Source: Bacteroidales bacterium
GTDB taxonomy: Bacteria; Bacteroidota; Bacteroidia; Bacteroidales; B18-G4
Direction of reading: 5' to 3'
NCBI GenBank assembly: GCA_030618905.1
Contig: JAUXCL010000032.1
Coordinates: 1-16,172 of the forward strand
DNA: 16,172 nt
The position numbers were made by a program, and so were the translations under genes. How positions within the stretch are numbered: position 1 is the first letter of the stretch; the number at the start of each line of letters is the position of its first letter. Under the pieces are notes generated by a model. It saw only the letters and a list, made by a program, of their open reading frames with translations, was not told where the DNA came from and ran no database searches. This document shows positions 5,853-13,712 of the stretch, piece by piece.

Positions 5853-6755
5853 ATGACCGCACTGTTTACTGACACATTCCCTATCATTCTGATTGCCTTC
5901 ATCGGGTATCTGTTGAAGGTTTTTAAGGTTCTACGAGCTGAACAAGGTGATCTGCTTTTGCGACTTGTATTTTATGTGTCTTTGCCGGCCCTGATATTAG
6001 TGTCCTTTAGTGAGATCACGCTTACCATGCAATATGCATATTTACCCTTTATCACGGCGAGTATTATTGCAAGCATGTTTGGGCTATCTTATCTTATCGG
6101 AAAAACCTTGAAGTTACCCGGACCAAGACTTGGGGTTTTCATCATTGGGACCATGATCCTTAACAACGGCTTTCTTTTGCCTTTTGTTATTGCAGCTTAT
6201 GGGGATGAAGGACTAACCCGTCTACTTATTTTTGATTTTATGAACGCCTTACTTGCCTTCACCTGGGTCTATTTCATCGCCTGTAAGTACGGAGGGAACT
6301 CACATGATCGCAAGACCCTGTTTCGCAAATTTTTATACTCCCCTCCGATTTGGGCCATTGTGATCTCGATCATTATGAACCTCACCCAGGTAAAAGCTCC
6401 TGCAGTCCTGCTAAATACTTTTCAACTGGCTGGAGAAACAACTGTTCCATTGATTATGCTTTCACTGGGCGTCTATTTTACTCCGCGACTTGTATATCCA
6501 AGGGGAATCATAGCTGGTATTATCATCCGAATGTGCGTTGGATTATTAATTGGCTATGGGCTTTCAGAGATTTTTGGCCTCACAGGTTTAACCCGGCTAA
6601 TTGTACTTCTCGGATCATCAGCACCCATAGGGTTCAATACCATTACCTTTGCTTCAATGGAGAACCTTGACAGGGAGTTTGCTGCCAGCCTGGTCTCCAC
6701 AGCTATTGTTACAGGCATTATCTATGTACCCTTATTCATATATTTTATGGGATGA
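5853..6755 (+). CDS. AEC family permease (auxin efflux carrier-type)
   Basis: The 300-residue integral membrane protein has about ten hydrophobic segments in two halves joined by a polar loop near KYGGNSHDRKTLFRK. This is the layout of AEC/Mem_trans family transporters, whose bacterial members export or exchange small organic acids and similar solutes. Family-like features include the first segment FTDTFPIILIAFIGYLLK, YVSLPALILVSF, the ILNNGFLLPF stretch in the N-half, the PLIMLSLGVYF block that opens the second half, and SSAPIGFNT near the end. The substrate cannot be read from sequence. I prefer ATG 5853 over the in-frame GTG at 5847. The gene lies 65 bases after the thioredoxin-like gene and converges with the DUF5686 gene, with 4 bases between the stop codons. 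Confidence 0.88.
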   Translation: MTALFTDTFPIILIAFIGYLLKVFKVLRAEQGDLLLRLVFYVSLPALILVSFSEITLTMQYAYLPFITASIIASMFGLSYLIGKTLKLPGPRLGVFIIGTMILNNGFLLPFVIAAYGDEGLTRLLIFDFMNALLAFTWVYFIACKYGGNSHDRKTLFRKFLYSPPIWAIVISIIMNLTQVKAPAVLLNTFQLAGETTVPLIMLSLGVYFTPRLVYPRGIIAGIIIRMCVGLLIGYGLSEIFGLTGLTRLIVLLGSSAPIGFNTITFASMENLDREFAASLVSTAIVTGIIYVPLFIYFMG

Positions 6756-6759
6756 TGGC

Positions 6760-9204
6760 TTAGTTAAAGCCATAAACTACGGTAAATTTAAAGCCGAAAT
6801 TTTCGATAGTCCTGTCGAAAGAGTATGGCCCATATCGATAATAAGCGCCTAACCCAAAATTGATGAAGGGCAGGTTCAACAGTTTATTGATCCTTAATCC
6901 TGATTCATAGTAGCCCAGTTCCATCGTCTTAAAGGTAGTATTGAAATGCTGGTTTTTGTTGTTTAGCCCACCAAAAGCAATGTTGGTGGAAATTATAAAT
7001 ACCGGAGAGAACCATTTGGTTTGAATTAATAGTTTTTCGAAGCTATGGTTGAAGTACAGCGCAACATAGCGATCGGAAAGGAATTCATTCATACGCATTG
7101 TTGCAAAACTTGTTGGTGCAAATATGGTGAACTTCCTCCAGCTGCCGTTGCCATTATATAAGTTGCAATATGGCAAGTTTCCGTCGATATAGCCTAACCT
7201 GAGTTGTATCCTGGTCTCGCCTATATATTTTGTATAAAATGTTTCTTCAATCTTAATGTCAAAGCGGTTATATTCAAATTCACCATAAAAAATATTATTG
7301 AACCCATGTGTGTACTGGAACCATAACACCGGGTATTTGCTACCCATAGACATCTTGGCATTGGTTGTTTTAATAAATTTTTCACGAAAGGCATATTTAA
7401 ATCCGAGCATCAAATCGGTGAAATTGAATTCATCCATCAGGTGTGCTAATCCTTCTGCCGCAACTCCATAATAGTAATCCTTGTATGCCTGTTTATTATT
7501 CACAGAAAAGCCAATATTGAATTTAAAATACTTGAGTGCCCTGAATCCTACTGCCAACCCATAAGAAGTTGTATTATTCTCACGCTGGATCAGAAATTGC
7601 CTGAAATTCTCTTCACGGAAAGCTCCCGGCGTATCATCAAAAAACTTCACACCCCCACTCTCAGTAACATCATGCATATATGAGGCCCTGACATCTAACT
7701 CCTTACTCCTTAGCAATATAACACTTGCATCTGCACCGTATTTTGCTTTTTGATCCCGGAAGCCATAGCCCCAATATCCCCCTGCTTTGAATTTACGTGA
7801 CAGTCTGTTGTTGGTATGGAGCCCCAGTCCAAGGTAAAAACCTTCATAATCATTGTATTTAAAAAACTTATTCAGGTCAAAGTCGATAATACCCCAGGGG
7901 ATCTTACCAGAGATCACGGTTTCATAGGTCCTGGCATATCGGTCAAAATGGTACTCATCCCCAATACTATCCATGAAGCTGTAGGTTTGCATATTTCTGT
8001 CTGTAAGACTATCATAGCGGTATCCTGCCCAAAATTCATCATCCCGGCGGTATGCATTGGGGTCGACATCAACACCCAATTCCCCTAATTTCCTTCTCAC
8101 AAGCTCAGGGTTCAGCTCGATATCCCTGATATAGCTTTTTCCGATACCTACCATATTGTAATGCTCGTCACCGGCATTGACTTCTACATTACCCAGAATG
8201 ATATCTGTATTTAACTGGACCGGGAACCAATGTACACTGTCGATCAACTTATAAAGCTGTTGAATCCGGATATTGAAACCACGGCTAATTTCTGCAGGTT
8301 CAGCTTTTACATTCTGGATGGCCCACCCATTTGAATTGACCGACAATATGCCTGAAAGACCATCAAAATTGGTTTGTGGCCTGGGCTTGAAAGAAATGAT
8401 AAAAACCGTATCCATCAGATCAGTATATGCAGTGTCCTGAATGATGAAAATGTATTTGCCCGGGCTTCCTTTTGAAATGGGATTGACATATGTCCTGCCG
8501 GCAATCCTTATCAGGTCATGGTAAAAGGATGTAGATTGCATTTGCGAAATCAGGAAAACAAAAATGGGGTCTTTAAAACCCGATACCCTGGAAGCGATAA
8601 CCTTTTCAAAATTACGGTCAGGATGCAGGAATCTTCTTTCTGAGACCGTCTCCATGATAAACAAATCCTTTTCTCCAAAGAACTCCACAAGTTCCTTTGA
8701 ATCCTTATTCAATAATGCGGTATCGACCTGGAGTAAAGAATCAGCATTTACGGTGAAGATCATTTTATCGTATGATGTATAGGCAAAGGATTTAAGCTTT
8801 TCCGGATCATTGTTATCCTTATTGTCGATTACATTATAGATAATCCGATGGGCCGGGTTGATGCCCGGCAATATCAGCACTTCATCAAGTTCCACCTTGA
8901 TCCTCTTCAGAAGGATATTAAGTTTCTTCTGCCCTTCCCGGATGCTAATGCTTTTGGTTTCATAACCAACATAACTGAACTTGAGGGTGTGAATGGCAGA
9001 TTTAGATCTTAGTGAGAATTTCCCGTCAATATCGGTAGTGCCGCCGTATGGGCCGTCATTGATAAGGATATTAACAAACGCCAGAGCTTCGCGGGTTACT
9101 TCATCTTCTACCTTACCACTGATTGTATGCCCCTGCCCAAAGAGCTTGCCGGCATATACAAGTACACCCAGCAATATGAGCAAAATTATCCGTTGAAATT
9201 GCAC
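6760..9204 (-). CDS. DUF5686 outer-membrane protein with carboxypeptidase-regulatory-like domain
   Basis: The 814-residue protein has a signal peptide (residues 1-24, ending KLFGQG). A carboxypeptidase-regulatory-like Ig-fold domain follows at about 26-112 (HTISGKVEDEVTREALAFVNI, with the DIDGKFSL and FSYVGYE motifs). The long remainder matches the Bacteroidota family with DUF5686, in which a periplasmic region leads into a C-terminal beta-barrel rich in aromatic alternating strands. Such proteins sit in the outer membrane and their role is poorly known. The length is usual for the family. The start is GTG at 9204: an in-frame TAA lies upstream with no ATG between, and this start gives a proper signal peptide. 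A TAnnTTTG-like box sits only 5 bases away, so the transcript may have almost no leader. An ABC ATPase remnant lies 21 bases upstream on the same strand. Confidence 0.87.
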   Translation of the reverse strand: MQFQRIILLILLGVLVYAGKLFGQGHTISGKVEDEVTREALAFVNILINDGPYGGTTDIDGKFSLRSKSAIHTLKFSYVGYETKSISIREGQKKLNILLKRIKVELDEVLILPGINPAHRIIYNVIDNKDNNDPEKLKSFAYTSYDKMIFTVNADSLLQVDTALLNKDSKELVEFFGEKDLFIMETVSERRFLHPDRNFEKVIASRVSGFKDPIFVFLISQMQSTSFYHDLIRIAGRTYVNPISKGSPGKYIFIIQDTAYTDLMDTVFIISFKPRPQTNFDGLSGILSVNSNGWAIQNVKAEPAEISRGFNIRIQQLYKLIDSVHWFPVQLNTDIILGNVEVNAGDEHYNMVGIGKSYIRDIELNPELVRRKLGELGVDVDPNAYRRDDEFWAGYRYDSLTDRNMQTYSFMDSIGDEYHFDRYARTYETVISGKIPWGIIDFDLNKFFKYNDYEGFYLGLGLHTNNRLSRKFKAGGYWGYGFRDQKAKYGADASVILLRSKELDVRASYMHDVTESGGVKFFDDTPGAFREENFRQFLIQRENNTTSYGLAVGFRALKYFKFNIGFSVNNKQAYKDYYYGVAAEGLAHLMDEFNFTDLMLGFKYAFREKFIKTTNAKMSMGSKYPVLWFQYTHGFNNIFYGEFEYNRFDIKIEETFYTKYIGETRIQLRLGYIDGNLPYCNLYNGNGSWRKFTIFAPTSFATMRMNEFLSDRYVALYFNHSFEKLLIQTKWFSPVFIISTNIAFGGLNNKNQHFNTTFKTMELGYYESGLRINKLLNLPFINFGLGAYYRYGPYSFDRTIENFGFKFTVVYGFN

Positions 9205-9208
9205 AAAA

Positions 9209-9216
9209 CAAAGGTA
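9209..9216 (-). promoter_or_regulatory. Possible -7 promoter element for the DUF5686 gene
   Basis: On the minus strand the bases read TACCTTTG, an exact TAnnTTTG match, between the ABC ATPase remnant and the DUF5686 GTG. The box is only 4 bases from the start codon, so transcription would begin at or inside the first codons. Either the message is leaderless or the match is chance. No -33 element was identified. Confidence 0.3.
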
Positions 9217-9225
9217 ATAATTAAC

Positions 9226-9363
9226 TTAAACAGCGAAATAGCTCTCCAACTCTTTTAAAGTTGATTCATCTGTCTTGAGGTCATGAACCATATCTCCATT
9301 TTCCAGGACTACAATCCGGTCGCAAACTTCAGTTATATGGGTAAGATCGTGACTGGAGATCAG
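9226..9363 (-). pseudogene. Decayed 3' end of an ABC transporter ATPase gene
   Basis: The minus strand from 9363 to the TAA at 9228-9226 encodes 45 residues: L, then ISSHDLTHITEVCDR, IVVLENGDMVHDL and a charged tail ending ESYFAV. This is the end of an ABC ATPase. The H-loop histidine lies in SSHD, the EVCDRIVVLENG helix-strand follows, and a short C-terminal tail resembles those of exporters of the CcmA/YhaQ kind. Directly upstream in frame come TGG and TAA, and no Walker B, signature or Walker A sequence is found towards 9466. The rest of the gene is therefore missing, cut right before the H-loop. In the intact state this ATPase would have lain just upstream of the DUF5686 gene, in the same operon. 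The remnant is too short to function. Confidence 0.8.
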
Positions 9364-9466
9364 CCATTAGTCCGTTATTGAACGCCTGAAAATAGTAGTA
9401 AAAAATGATTATTCAAGAATTTTCCATTAAATTTATTGAATTAATAAAGGGTCAGAATCGCTGTCA

Positions 9467-10285
9467 ATGGCATTAGAAATTGTAAAATATTACCAGAAAC
9501 ATCAGCAGCAAGTCATTGAGAATTTTCAATTATCACTGGAAACAGATAATGTGGATGCGATCCATGATATGAGGGTCAGCTTCAAGCGCTTTAAGATCTT
9601 ATTACAAATCCTTGAAAAAATTTCTGATGGAAAAATAGTGGCCAAGCAGGAATATGGACATTTTAATAAGCTTTATAAAGCATCAGGCCGCCTGAGGGAT
9701 CTTCATGTACAGCGTCAATTACTCAATGCCTATAAACTGCGCAACGGCAACTCCTATGAACACTATAGCGATTACATTGAAAGACGCATTATCAAACAGA
9801 GAATAAAGTACCTGCTGGTGGCTTCCGCATTCCTTCCGGATTTCATGACAGAACTGGGAAATCAATGCCAGGATCTTGTATCTGCTGAGCAAACTCAGTA
9901 TTTATTATCCGCATCAGCTGCCATCATTACTTCAAAACTAGCCAGCATAAGCCAGGCTTATCATCAGGGAGACGAACCTGCTTTTCATAAGATTCGAAGA
10001 GCATTGAAAGAGATCCAATACCTGAATAATATAATGGACAACCAACTCCCAATCAGGCAATTAGTAAATATTGATGCCCTTCGTGTGGCAGAGCTTGGTC
10101 AGATGCTTGGTGCCTGGCATGACAAATGGAACGGACAATTAATGCTTGACAAATTTTTATCCGGAAACCAGGGAATCGACAACCCTGAGGCCTATCACTC
10201 ACTGCTCAAACTTCTCAAATTGGAAAAAGAAAATGAATACCGACAAATTGAAAAGATATTACAAACTGAAATGAAGTTGTTATAA
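9467..10285 (+). CDS. CHAD domain protein
   Basis: The 272-residue protein is all-helical and covers a single CHAD domain. Diagnostic repeats are AIHDMRVSFKRFKILLQIL (about 31-49), the SGRLRDLHVQRQLL segment in the first half, FHKIRRALKEIQYL in the second half, and LGQMLGAWHDKWN near the end. The conserved histidines and basic residues line a positively charged surface that binds inorganic polyphosphate in studied members, and many such proteins associate with polyphosphate granules. No CYTH (triphosphatase) domain is attached, unlike many bacterial CHAD proteins. The ATG start gives the usual short lead-in before the first helix. The upstream gap holds only the ABC ATPase scar and AT-rich DNA. 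There is no polyphosphate kinase or phosphatase gene in the window, so its partner is not known. Confidence 0.9.
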   Translation: MALEIVKYYQKHQQQVIENFQLSLETDNVDAIHDMRVSFKRFKILLQILEKISDGKIVAKQEYGHFNKLYKASGRLRDLHVQRQLLNAYKLRNGNSYEHYSDYIERRIIKQRIKYLLVASAFLPDFMTELGNQCQDLVSAEQTQYLLSASAAIITSKLASISQAYHQGDEPAFHKIRRALKEIQYLNNIMDNQLPIRQLVNIDALRVAELGQMLGAWHDKWNGQLMLDKFLSGNQGIDNPEAYHSLLKLLKLEKENEYRQIEKILQTEMKLL

Positions 10286-10322
10286 TCTGGCAATTATAAT
10301 TAACTTTATTTGCAATAAAGTT
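10280..10322 (+). terminator. Two back-to-back AT hairpins after the CHAD gene
   Basis: TTATAAT (10280-10286) pairs with ATTATAA (10293-10299) across a 6-base loop and overlaps the CHAD stop codon. Three bases on, AACTTTATT (10302-10310) pairs perfectly with AATAAAGTT (10314-10322) across a 3-base loop. Both stems are weak and lack a T-tract, so termination is uncertain. The second also overlaps a TTTATTTG sequence that resembles a -7 box, and could be an operator before the AI-2E gene. Confidence 0.35.
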
Positions 10323-10346
10323 CACAGCAGACAAAAAAATCCCCTT

Positions 10347-11462
10347 ATGAAACCTCAATTTCCCAGCATCATCAAACTGACAAATATCCTGTTATTCGCC
10401 ATATTATTATTTTATGTTCTGATTGTAGCAAGACATTTTTTAAGCCCGATTGTCCTCGCCATGGTCTTCGCTTTCATGCTGTTCCCCTTAACCAGGTTTC
10501 TTGAGCGGCGAAAGATCCCGAGGGTACTGGCTAATCTAATTGGCATACTCATTCTGATCAGCATCCTTACGGTAATCATCCATTTGATATTCAGGAATGC
10601 ACAAAGCCTGCTTGCTGATCTGCCCAACCTGAAAGCACAAGCCCACATTAACATAGATAAAATGACCGAATATGTGTATGAAAACCTGGGCGTTTCCATA
10701 CATTCCCAAAAAAAGTTCTTTAAAGATACCATCGGAGGACTCTTCCAGGCCGGAGGTGACTTTACCAATTCCATATTTGATGCTACAACGGGCACCATTT
10801 TTAAATTGGGAATATTGCCGGTATTTATGTTTTATATGCTTTTGTACAGGGATAAGCTGTATGATTTTATTTTGATGTCGGTTCCTGAAGAGAAAATCAA
10901 GATTACAGATAAAATTATCAAGGAGATCACCCGGATCACACCAAGATATATTGGAGGGGTTTTTACTGTTGTTCTGATCCTCTGTGTTTTGAACAGTATC
11001 GGCTTATATATCATTGGCCTGAAATATGCCTTATTGTTTGGCATCCTGTCAGCTTTGTTCAATTTCATCCCCTATTTTGGCACCTGGATCGGTGCCAGTC
11101 TACCCTTTACCTTTGCTTTGCTAACTGGTGATTCGCCTCATCTGGCTTTAATGGTACTGGTCCTGTTTGTCATTATTCAGTTTACGGAGAACAATATTTT
11201 AACACCAAATATCACCGGAGGATATGTAAGTTTAAATCCTTTTTTCACGATCCTGATCATCATCATAGGTGGTATGGTCTGGAGTATCATCGGTATGTTT
11301 GTTATTGTTCCAATTATGGCCATGGTTAAAATTATCCTCGACCACTCCAAGAATTACAAACCCCTGGCGATGTTAATAGGCATTGAACGAAGTAAGGTGC
11401 AAAAAGCGGAGGCCAGGAAATTTAGGCGCTTGCTTACCATTAAGAAGCGGAAGATAAAGTAA
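10347..11462 (+). CDS. AI-2E family transporter (PerM-like permease)
   Basis: The 371-residue integral membrane protein follows the AI-2E/PerM layout. Two N-terminal hydrophobic segments (about 12-34 and 35-47) are followed by another near 61-78. A long soluble region then holds the amphipathic segment with LLADLPNLKAQ. Next come a cluster of hydrophobic segments with GGVFTVVLILCVLNSIGLYIIG in two stretches, the FNFIPYFGTWIGASLPF motif, and the closing FFTILIIIIGG and IGMFVIVPIMAMVKI segments. Family members have been linked to export of autoinducer-2, of other small solutes, or to Na+/H+ exchange, so the substrate is left open. The tail is strongly basic (KKRKIK). This protein ends differently from the decayed AI-2E remnant at 2623-2739, so the two belong to different subfamilies. 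The gene lies 61 bases after the CHAD gene. Confidence 0.9.
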   Translation: MKPQFPSIIKLTNILLFAILLFYVLIVARHFLSPIVLAMVFAFMLFPLTRFLERRKIPRVLANLIGILILISILTVIIHLIFRNAQSLLADLPNLKAQAHINIDKMTEYVYENLGVSIHSQKKFFKDTIGGLFQAGGDFTNSIFDATTGTIFKLGILPVFMFYMLLYRDKLYDFILMSVPEEKIKITDKIIKEITRITPRYIGGVFTVVLILCVLNSIGLYIIGLKYALLFGILSALFNFIPYFGTWIGASLPFTFALLTGDSPHLALMVLVLFVIIQFTENNILTPNITGGYVSLNPFFTILIIIIGGMVWSIIGMFVIVPIMAMVKIILDHSKNYKPLAMLIGIERSKVQKAEARKFRRLLTIKKRKIK

Positions 11463-11468
11463 TACAGC

Positions 11469-11476
11469 TATCTTTG
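11469..11476 (+). promoter_or_regulatory. Bacteroidota-type -7 promoter element before the THUMP methyltransferase gene
   Basis: TATCTTTG is an exact TAnnTTTG match, starting 7 bases after the AI-2E gene stop and lying 40 bases before the TTG start. The expected leader of about 35 bases is normal for the phylum. The extended ten bases TATCTTTGTA equal those before frr. No clear -33 TTG is seen, since that position falls in the end of the AI-2E gene. Confidence 0.55.
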
Positions 11477-11516
11477 TATTATTACACAAGCTTTATAATC
11501 ATTAACCTGTATTGGT

Positions 11517-12680
11517 TTGAATCAAGTTGAAAGGGATTTTGAGATTATTGGGAAAACCTTTTCCGGAATGGAGGGTGTGCTGGAATCGGAATTACGTGCA
11601 TTGGGAGCAAGGGAAATCTTTCCTATAACCAGGGGTATTCGCTTTCGAGGCAACCAGGAAATATTATATAAGGTCAATTATGAATGTCGTTCAGCTATCC
11701 GCTTCCTTAAACCAATACTGACATTCAGTGTAAATGATGAAAATGACCTGTATCAAAACGTGAAAAAATTCAATTGGAAACAAATCTTTGATATTAATGA
11801 TACATTTTCAATTGATTCTGTGGTAAGCAGTTCCAGGATAAAACATTCCAGGTATGCAGCCTTAAAGATGAAGGATGCCATTGTCGACCAGTTCAGGGAA
11901 CAGACAGGGAAAAGGCCATCCGTCGATGTTGACAATCCCACTTTCCGGTTGCATTTACACATCCATCAGGGTAATTGCACCATCTCTCTTGACAGTTCCG
12001 GATCCTCACTGCATTTAAGAGGATACAGACTGAAAACAGTGCTTGCCCCTATTAATGAGGTGCTGGCTGCCGGACTGATCATGCTGACAGGCTGGAATGG
12101 CCAATCAAATTTCGTTGACCTTATGTGCGGTTCAGGAACCTTCCTGATCGAAGCAGCCATGATCGCTAAAAGGATTCCCCCCGGATTTTTCAGGACACAA
12201 TTCGGATTCCAAAAATGGAAAGATTATGATCCTAAACTTTGGGGGGAAATTAAGAAATCGGCCGATGATCAGGTTCGCGAACTGGCCATTAAGATTATTG
12301 GATCTGACCACTCCGATAAAGCCATTCGCGTTACACGGAATAACATCGGGAATGCCGGACTGCAAAAGGACATTGAATTAAGCATTAATTCCATAGAAGA
12401 CAGTACTCCTCCGGAGGGAAAAGGGATGATCGTCATCAATCCACCTTACGGTGAGCGATTGCAACCGGATGATATGAATGAACTTTATAAAACAATCGGT
12501 GACTCATTCAAAAGAGCATATTCCGGATATGAAGCCTGGATCATCAGCTCTGACCTTTCAGCGCTTAAATTTATTGGACTCAGGCCCTCAAAAAAGATTA
12601 TTGTCTTTAATGGTAAACTCGAATGCAGGTTCGCCAGGTATGAGCTGTATGAGGGCAGTAAAAAAGCAAAAAAGCAATAG
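11517..12680 (+). CDS. THUMP-domain class I SAM-dependent rRNA methyltransferase (RlmL-type)
   Basis: The 387-residue protein has an N-terminal ferredoxin-like/THUMP region (about 8-165) that starts EIIGKTFSGMEGVLESEL, and a Rossmann methyltransferase domain (about 180-380). Motif I is DLMCGSGTFLIEAAM (201-215). The catalytic motif is NPPYGERL (308-315), typical of enzymes that methylate exocyclic amines, here probably guanine N2 of 23S rRNA as in the first half of E. coli RlmL (m2G2445). The C-terminal RlmK-type second enzyme of E. coli RlmL is absent, as in many bacteria. The TTG start at 11517 is chosen because an in-frame TAA lies just upstream, the next ATG (codon 18) would delete conserved family residues, and a -7 box is correctly placed. 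The gene leads a probable operon with pfkA and priA. Confidence 0.92.
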   Translation: MNQVERDFEIIGKTFSGMEGVLESELRALGAREIFPITRGIRFRGNQEILYKVNYECRSAIRFLKPILTFSVNDENDLYQNVKKFNWKQIFDINDTFSIDSVVSSSRIKHSRYAALKMKDAIVDQFREQTGKRPSVDVDNPTFRLHLHIHQGNCTISLDSSGSSLHLRGYRLKTVLAPINEVLAAGLIMLTGWNGQSNFVDLMCGSGTFLIEAAMIAKRIPPGFFRTQFGFQKWKDYDPKLWGEIKKSADDQVRELAIKIIGSDHSDKAIRVTRNNIGNAGLQKDIELSINSIEDSTPPEGKGMIVINPPYGERLQPDDMNELYKTIGDSFKRAYSGYEAWIISSDLSALKFIGLRPSKKIIVFNGKLECRFARYELYEGSKKAKKQ

Positions 12681-12695
12681 TTAACGATATTGACA

Positions 12696-13676
12696 ATGAT
12701 GAATGATATCAAAAAAATTGGTGTCCTGACCTCGGGGGGTGACTCTCCCGGTATGAACGCAGCTATCCGCGCCGTTGTCCGGTCTTCTATATATGAAAAC
12801 AAAGAAGTTTTTGGTATATGCAGGGGCTATCGCGGCCTTATCAACGGTGAAATTGAACAAATGCACAGCCACTCTGTTTCCAATATAATCCAGCGTGGAG
12901 GCACCATACTGAAATCTGCCAGAAGCATGGAGTTTATGGAATACGAAGGAAGGCAAAAGGCCCATGAAAACCTTATCAAGCATGGGATAGATGCATTGAT
13001 TGTTATTGGTGGAGATGGAACATTTACCGGAGCCAATATCTTTATGGATGAATTTGATTATCCTATTATTGGCCTTCCCGGCACCATCGATAATGACCTT
13101 TACGGCACCGATTTCACCATCGGTTATGATACCGCCATCAATACGGTAATGGAAGCGGTAGATAAAATACGGGATACTGCCGATTCGCACGAACGCTTGT
13201 TTATCATCGAGGTAATGGGCAGGGATGCAGGTTTTATTGCGCTACGAAGCGGTATTGCTACCGGGGCAGAAAAGATTTTGATCCCTGAAAGTACTACCTA
13301 TATTGAAAATCTGTTTCGCCTGTTACAGCAGGACAGGAAGAAGAATAAAACCTCGGGGATTATCATTGTTGCTGAAGGGGATGACTCGGGAGGAGCTATT
13401 GAGGTAGCCAAAAAGATCAATGAAAAATTTGAAGATTTTGAAACAAGGATCAGTATCCTTGGACATATCCAAAGAGGTGGATCTCCTACAGCCATGGATA
13501 GGTTCAGGGCAAGTATCATGGGCTATGCTGCTGTTCAGGCGATCCTGGAAGGGCAACGTGGAATCATGGTCGGCATCGTCGATAAGGATATTGCTTATAC
13601 GCCTTTTGAAAAGTCCATCAAGCATCATCAAAGCATTAATCCTGTCTTGCTCGAGATCTCAAGGATCTTATCCTGA
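12696..13676 (+). CDS. pfkA: ATP-dependent 6-phosphofructokinase
   Basis: The 326-residue enzyme phosphorylates fructose 6-phosphate to fructose 1,6-bisphosphate, the committed step of glycolysis in the cytoplasm. Motifs in order are TSGGDSPGMNAAIRAVVR (12-29), CRGYRGL (42-48), IGGDGTFTGA (104-113), PGTIDND (128-134, catalytic Asp132), VMGRDAGF (173-180), EGDDSGG and GHIQRGGSPTAMDR (256-269). Gly107 in GGDG and Gly129 in PGTIDND mark an ATP-dependent rather than a pyrophosphate-dependent enzyme, since the latter usually have Asp and Lys there. I start at ATG 12696. ATG 12699 is equally plausible, and the TTG at 12690 only adds two residues. The gap to the preceding THUMP methyltransferase gene is 15 bases and priA follows after 36, so co-transcription is likely. 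Confidence 0.96.
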   Translation: MMNDIKKIGVLTSGGDSPGMNAAIRAVVRSSIYENKEVFGICRGYRGLINGEIEQMHSHSVSNIIQRGGTILKSARSMEFMEYEGRQKAHENLIKHGIDALIVIGGDGTFTGANIFMDEFDYPIIGLPGTIDNDLYGTDFTIGYDTAINTVMEAVDKIRDTADSHERLFIIEVMGRDAGFIALRSGIATGAEKILIPESTTYIENLFRLLQQDRKKNKTSGIIIVAEGDDSGGAIEVAKKINEKFEDFETRISILGHIQRGGSPTAMDRFRASIMGYAAVQAILEGQRGIMVGIVDKDIAYTPFEKSIKHHQSINPVLLEISRILS

Positions 13677-13712
13677 CAAACGATAATATCATAACACTCG
13701 CCCTAAGTATAT

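Noticed and set aside
6350..6670. A 106-codon open frame inside the AEC permease gene.
   Set aside because: It is a shifted-frame shadow of a well-supported membrane protein, with no signal or domain features.
9467..11462. A polyphosphate operon built on the CHAD gene.
   Set aside because: No polyphosphate kinase, exopolyphosphatase or CYTH gene is present, and the neighbouring permease family has no established polyphosphate link.
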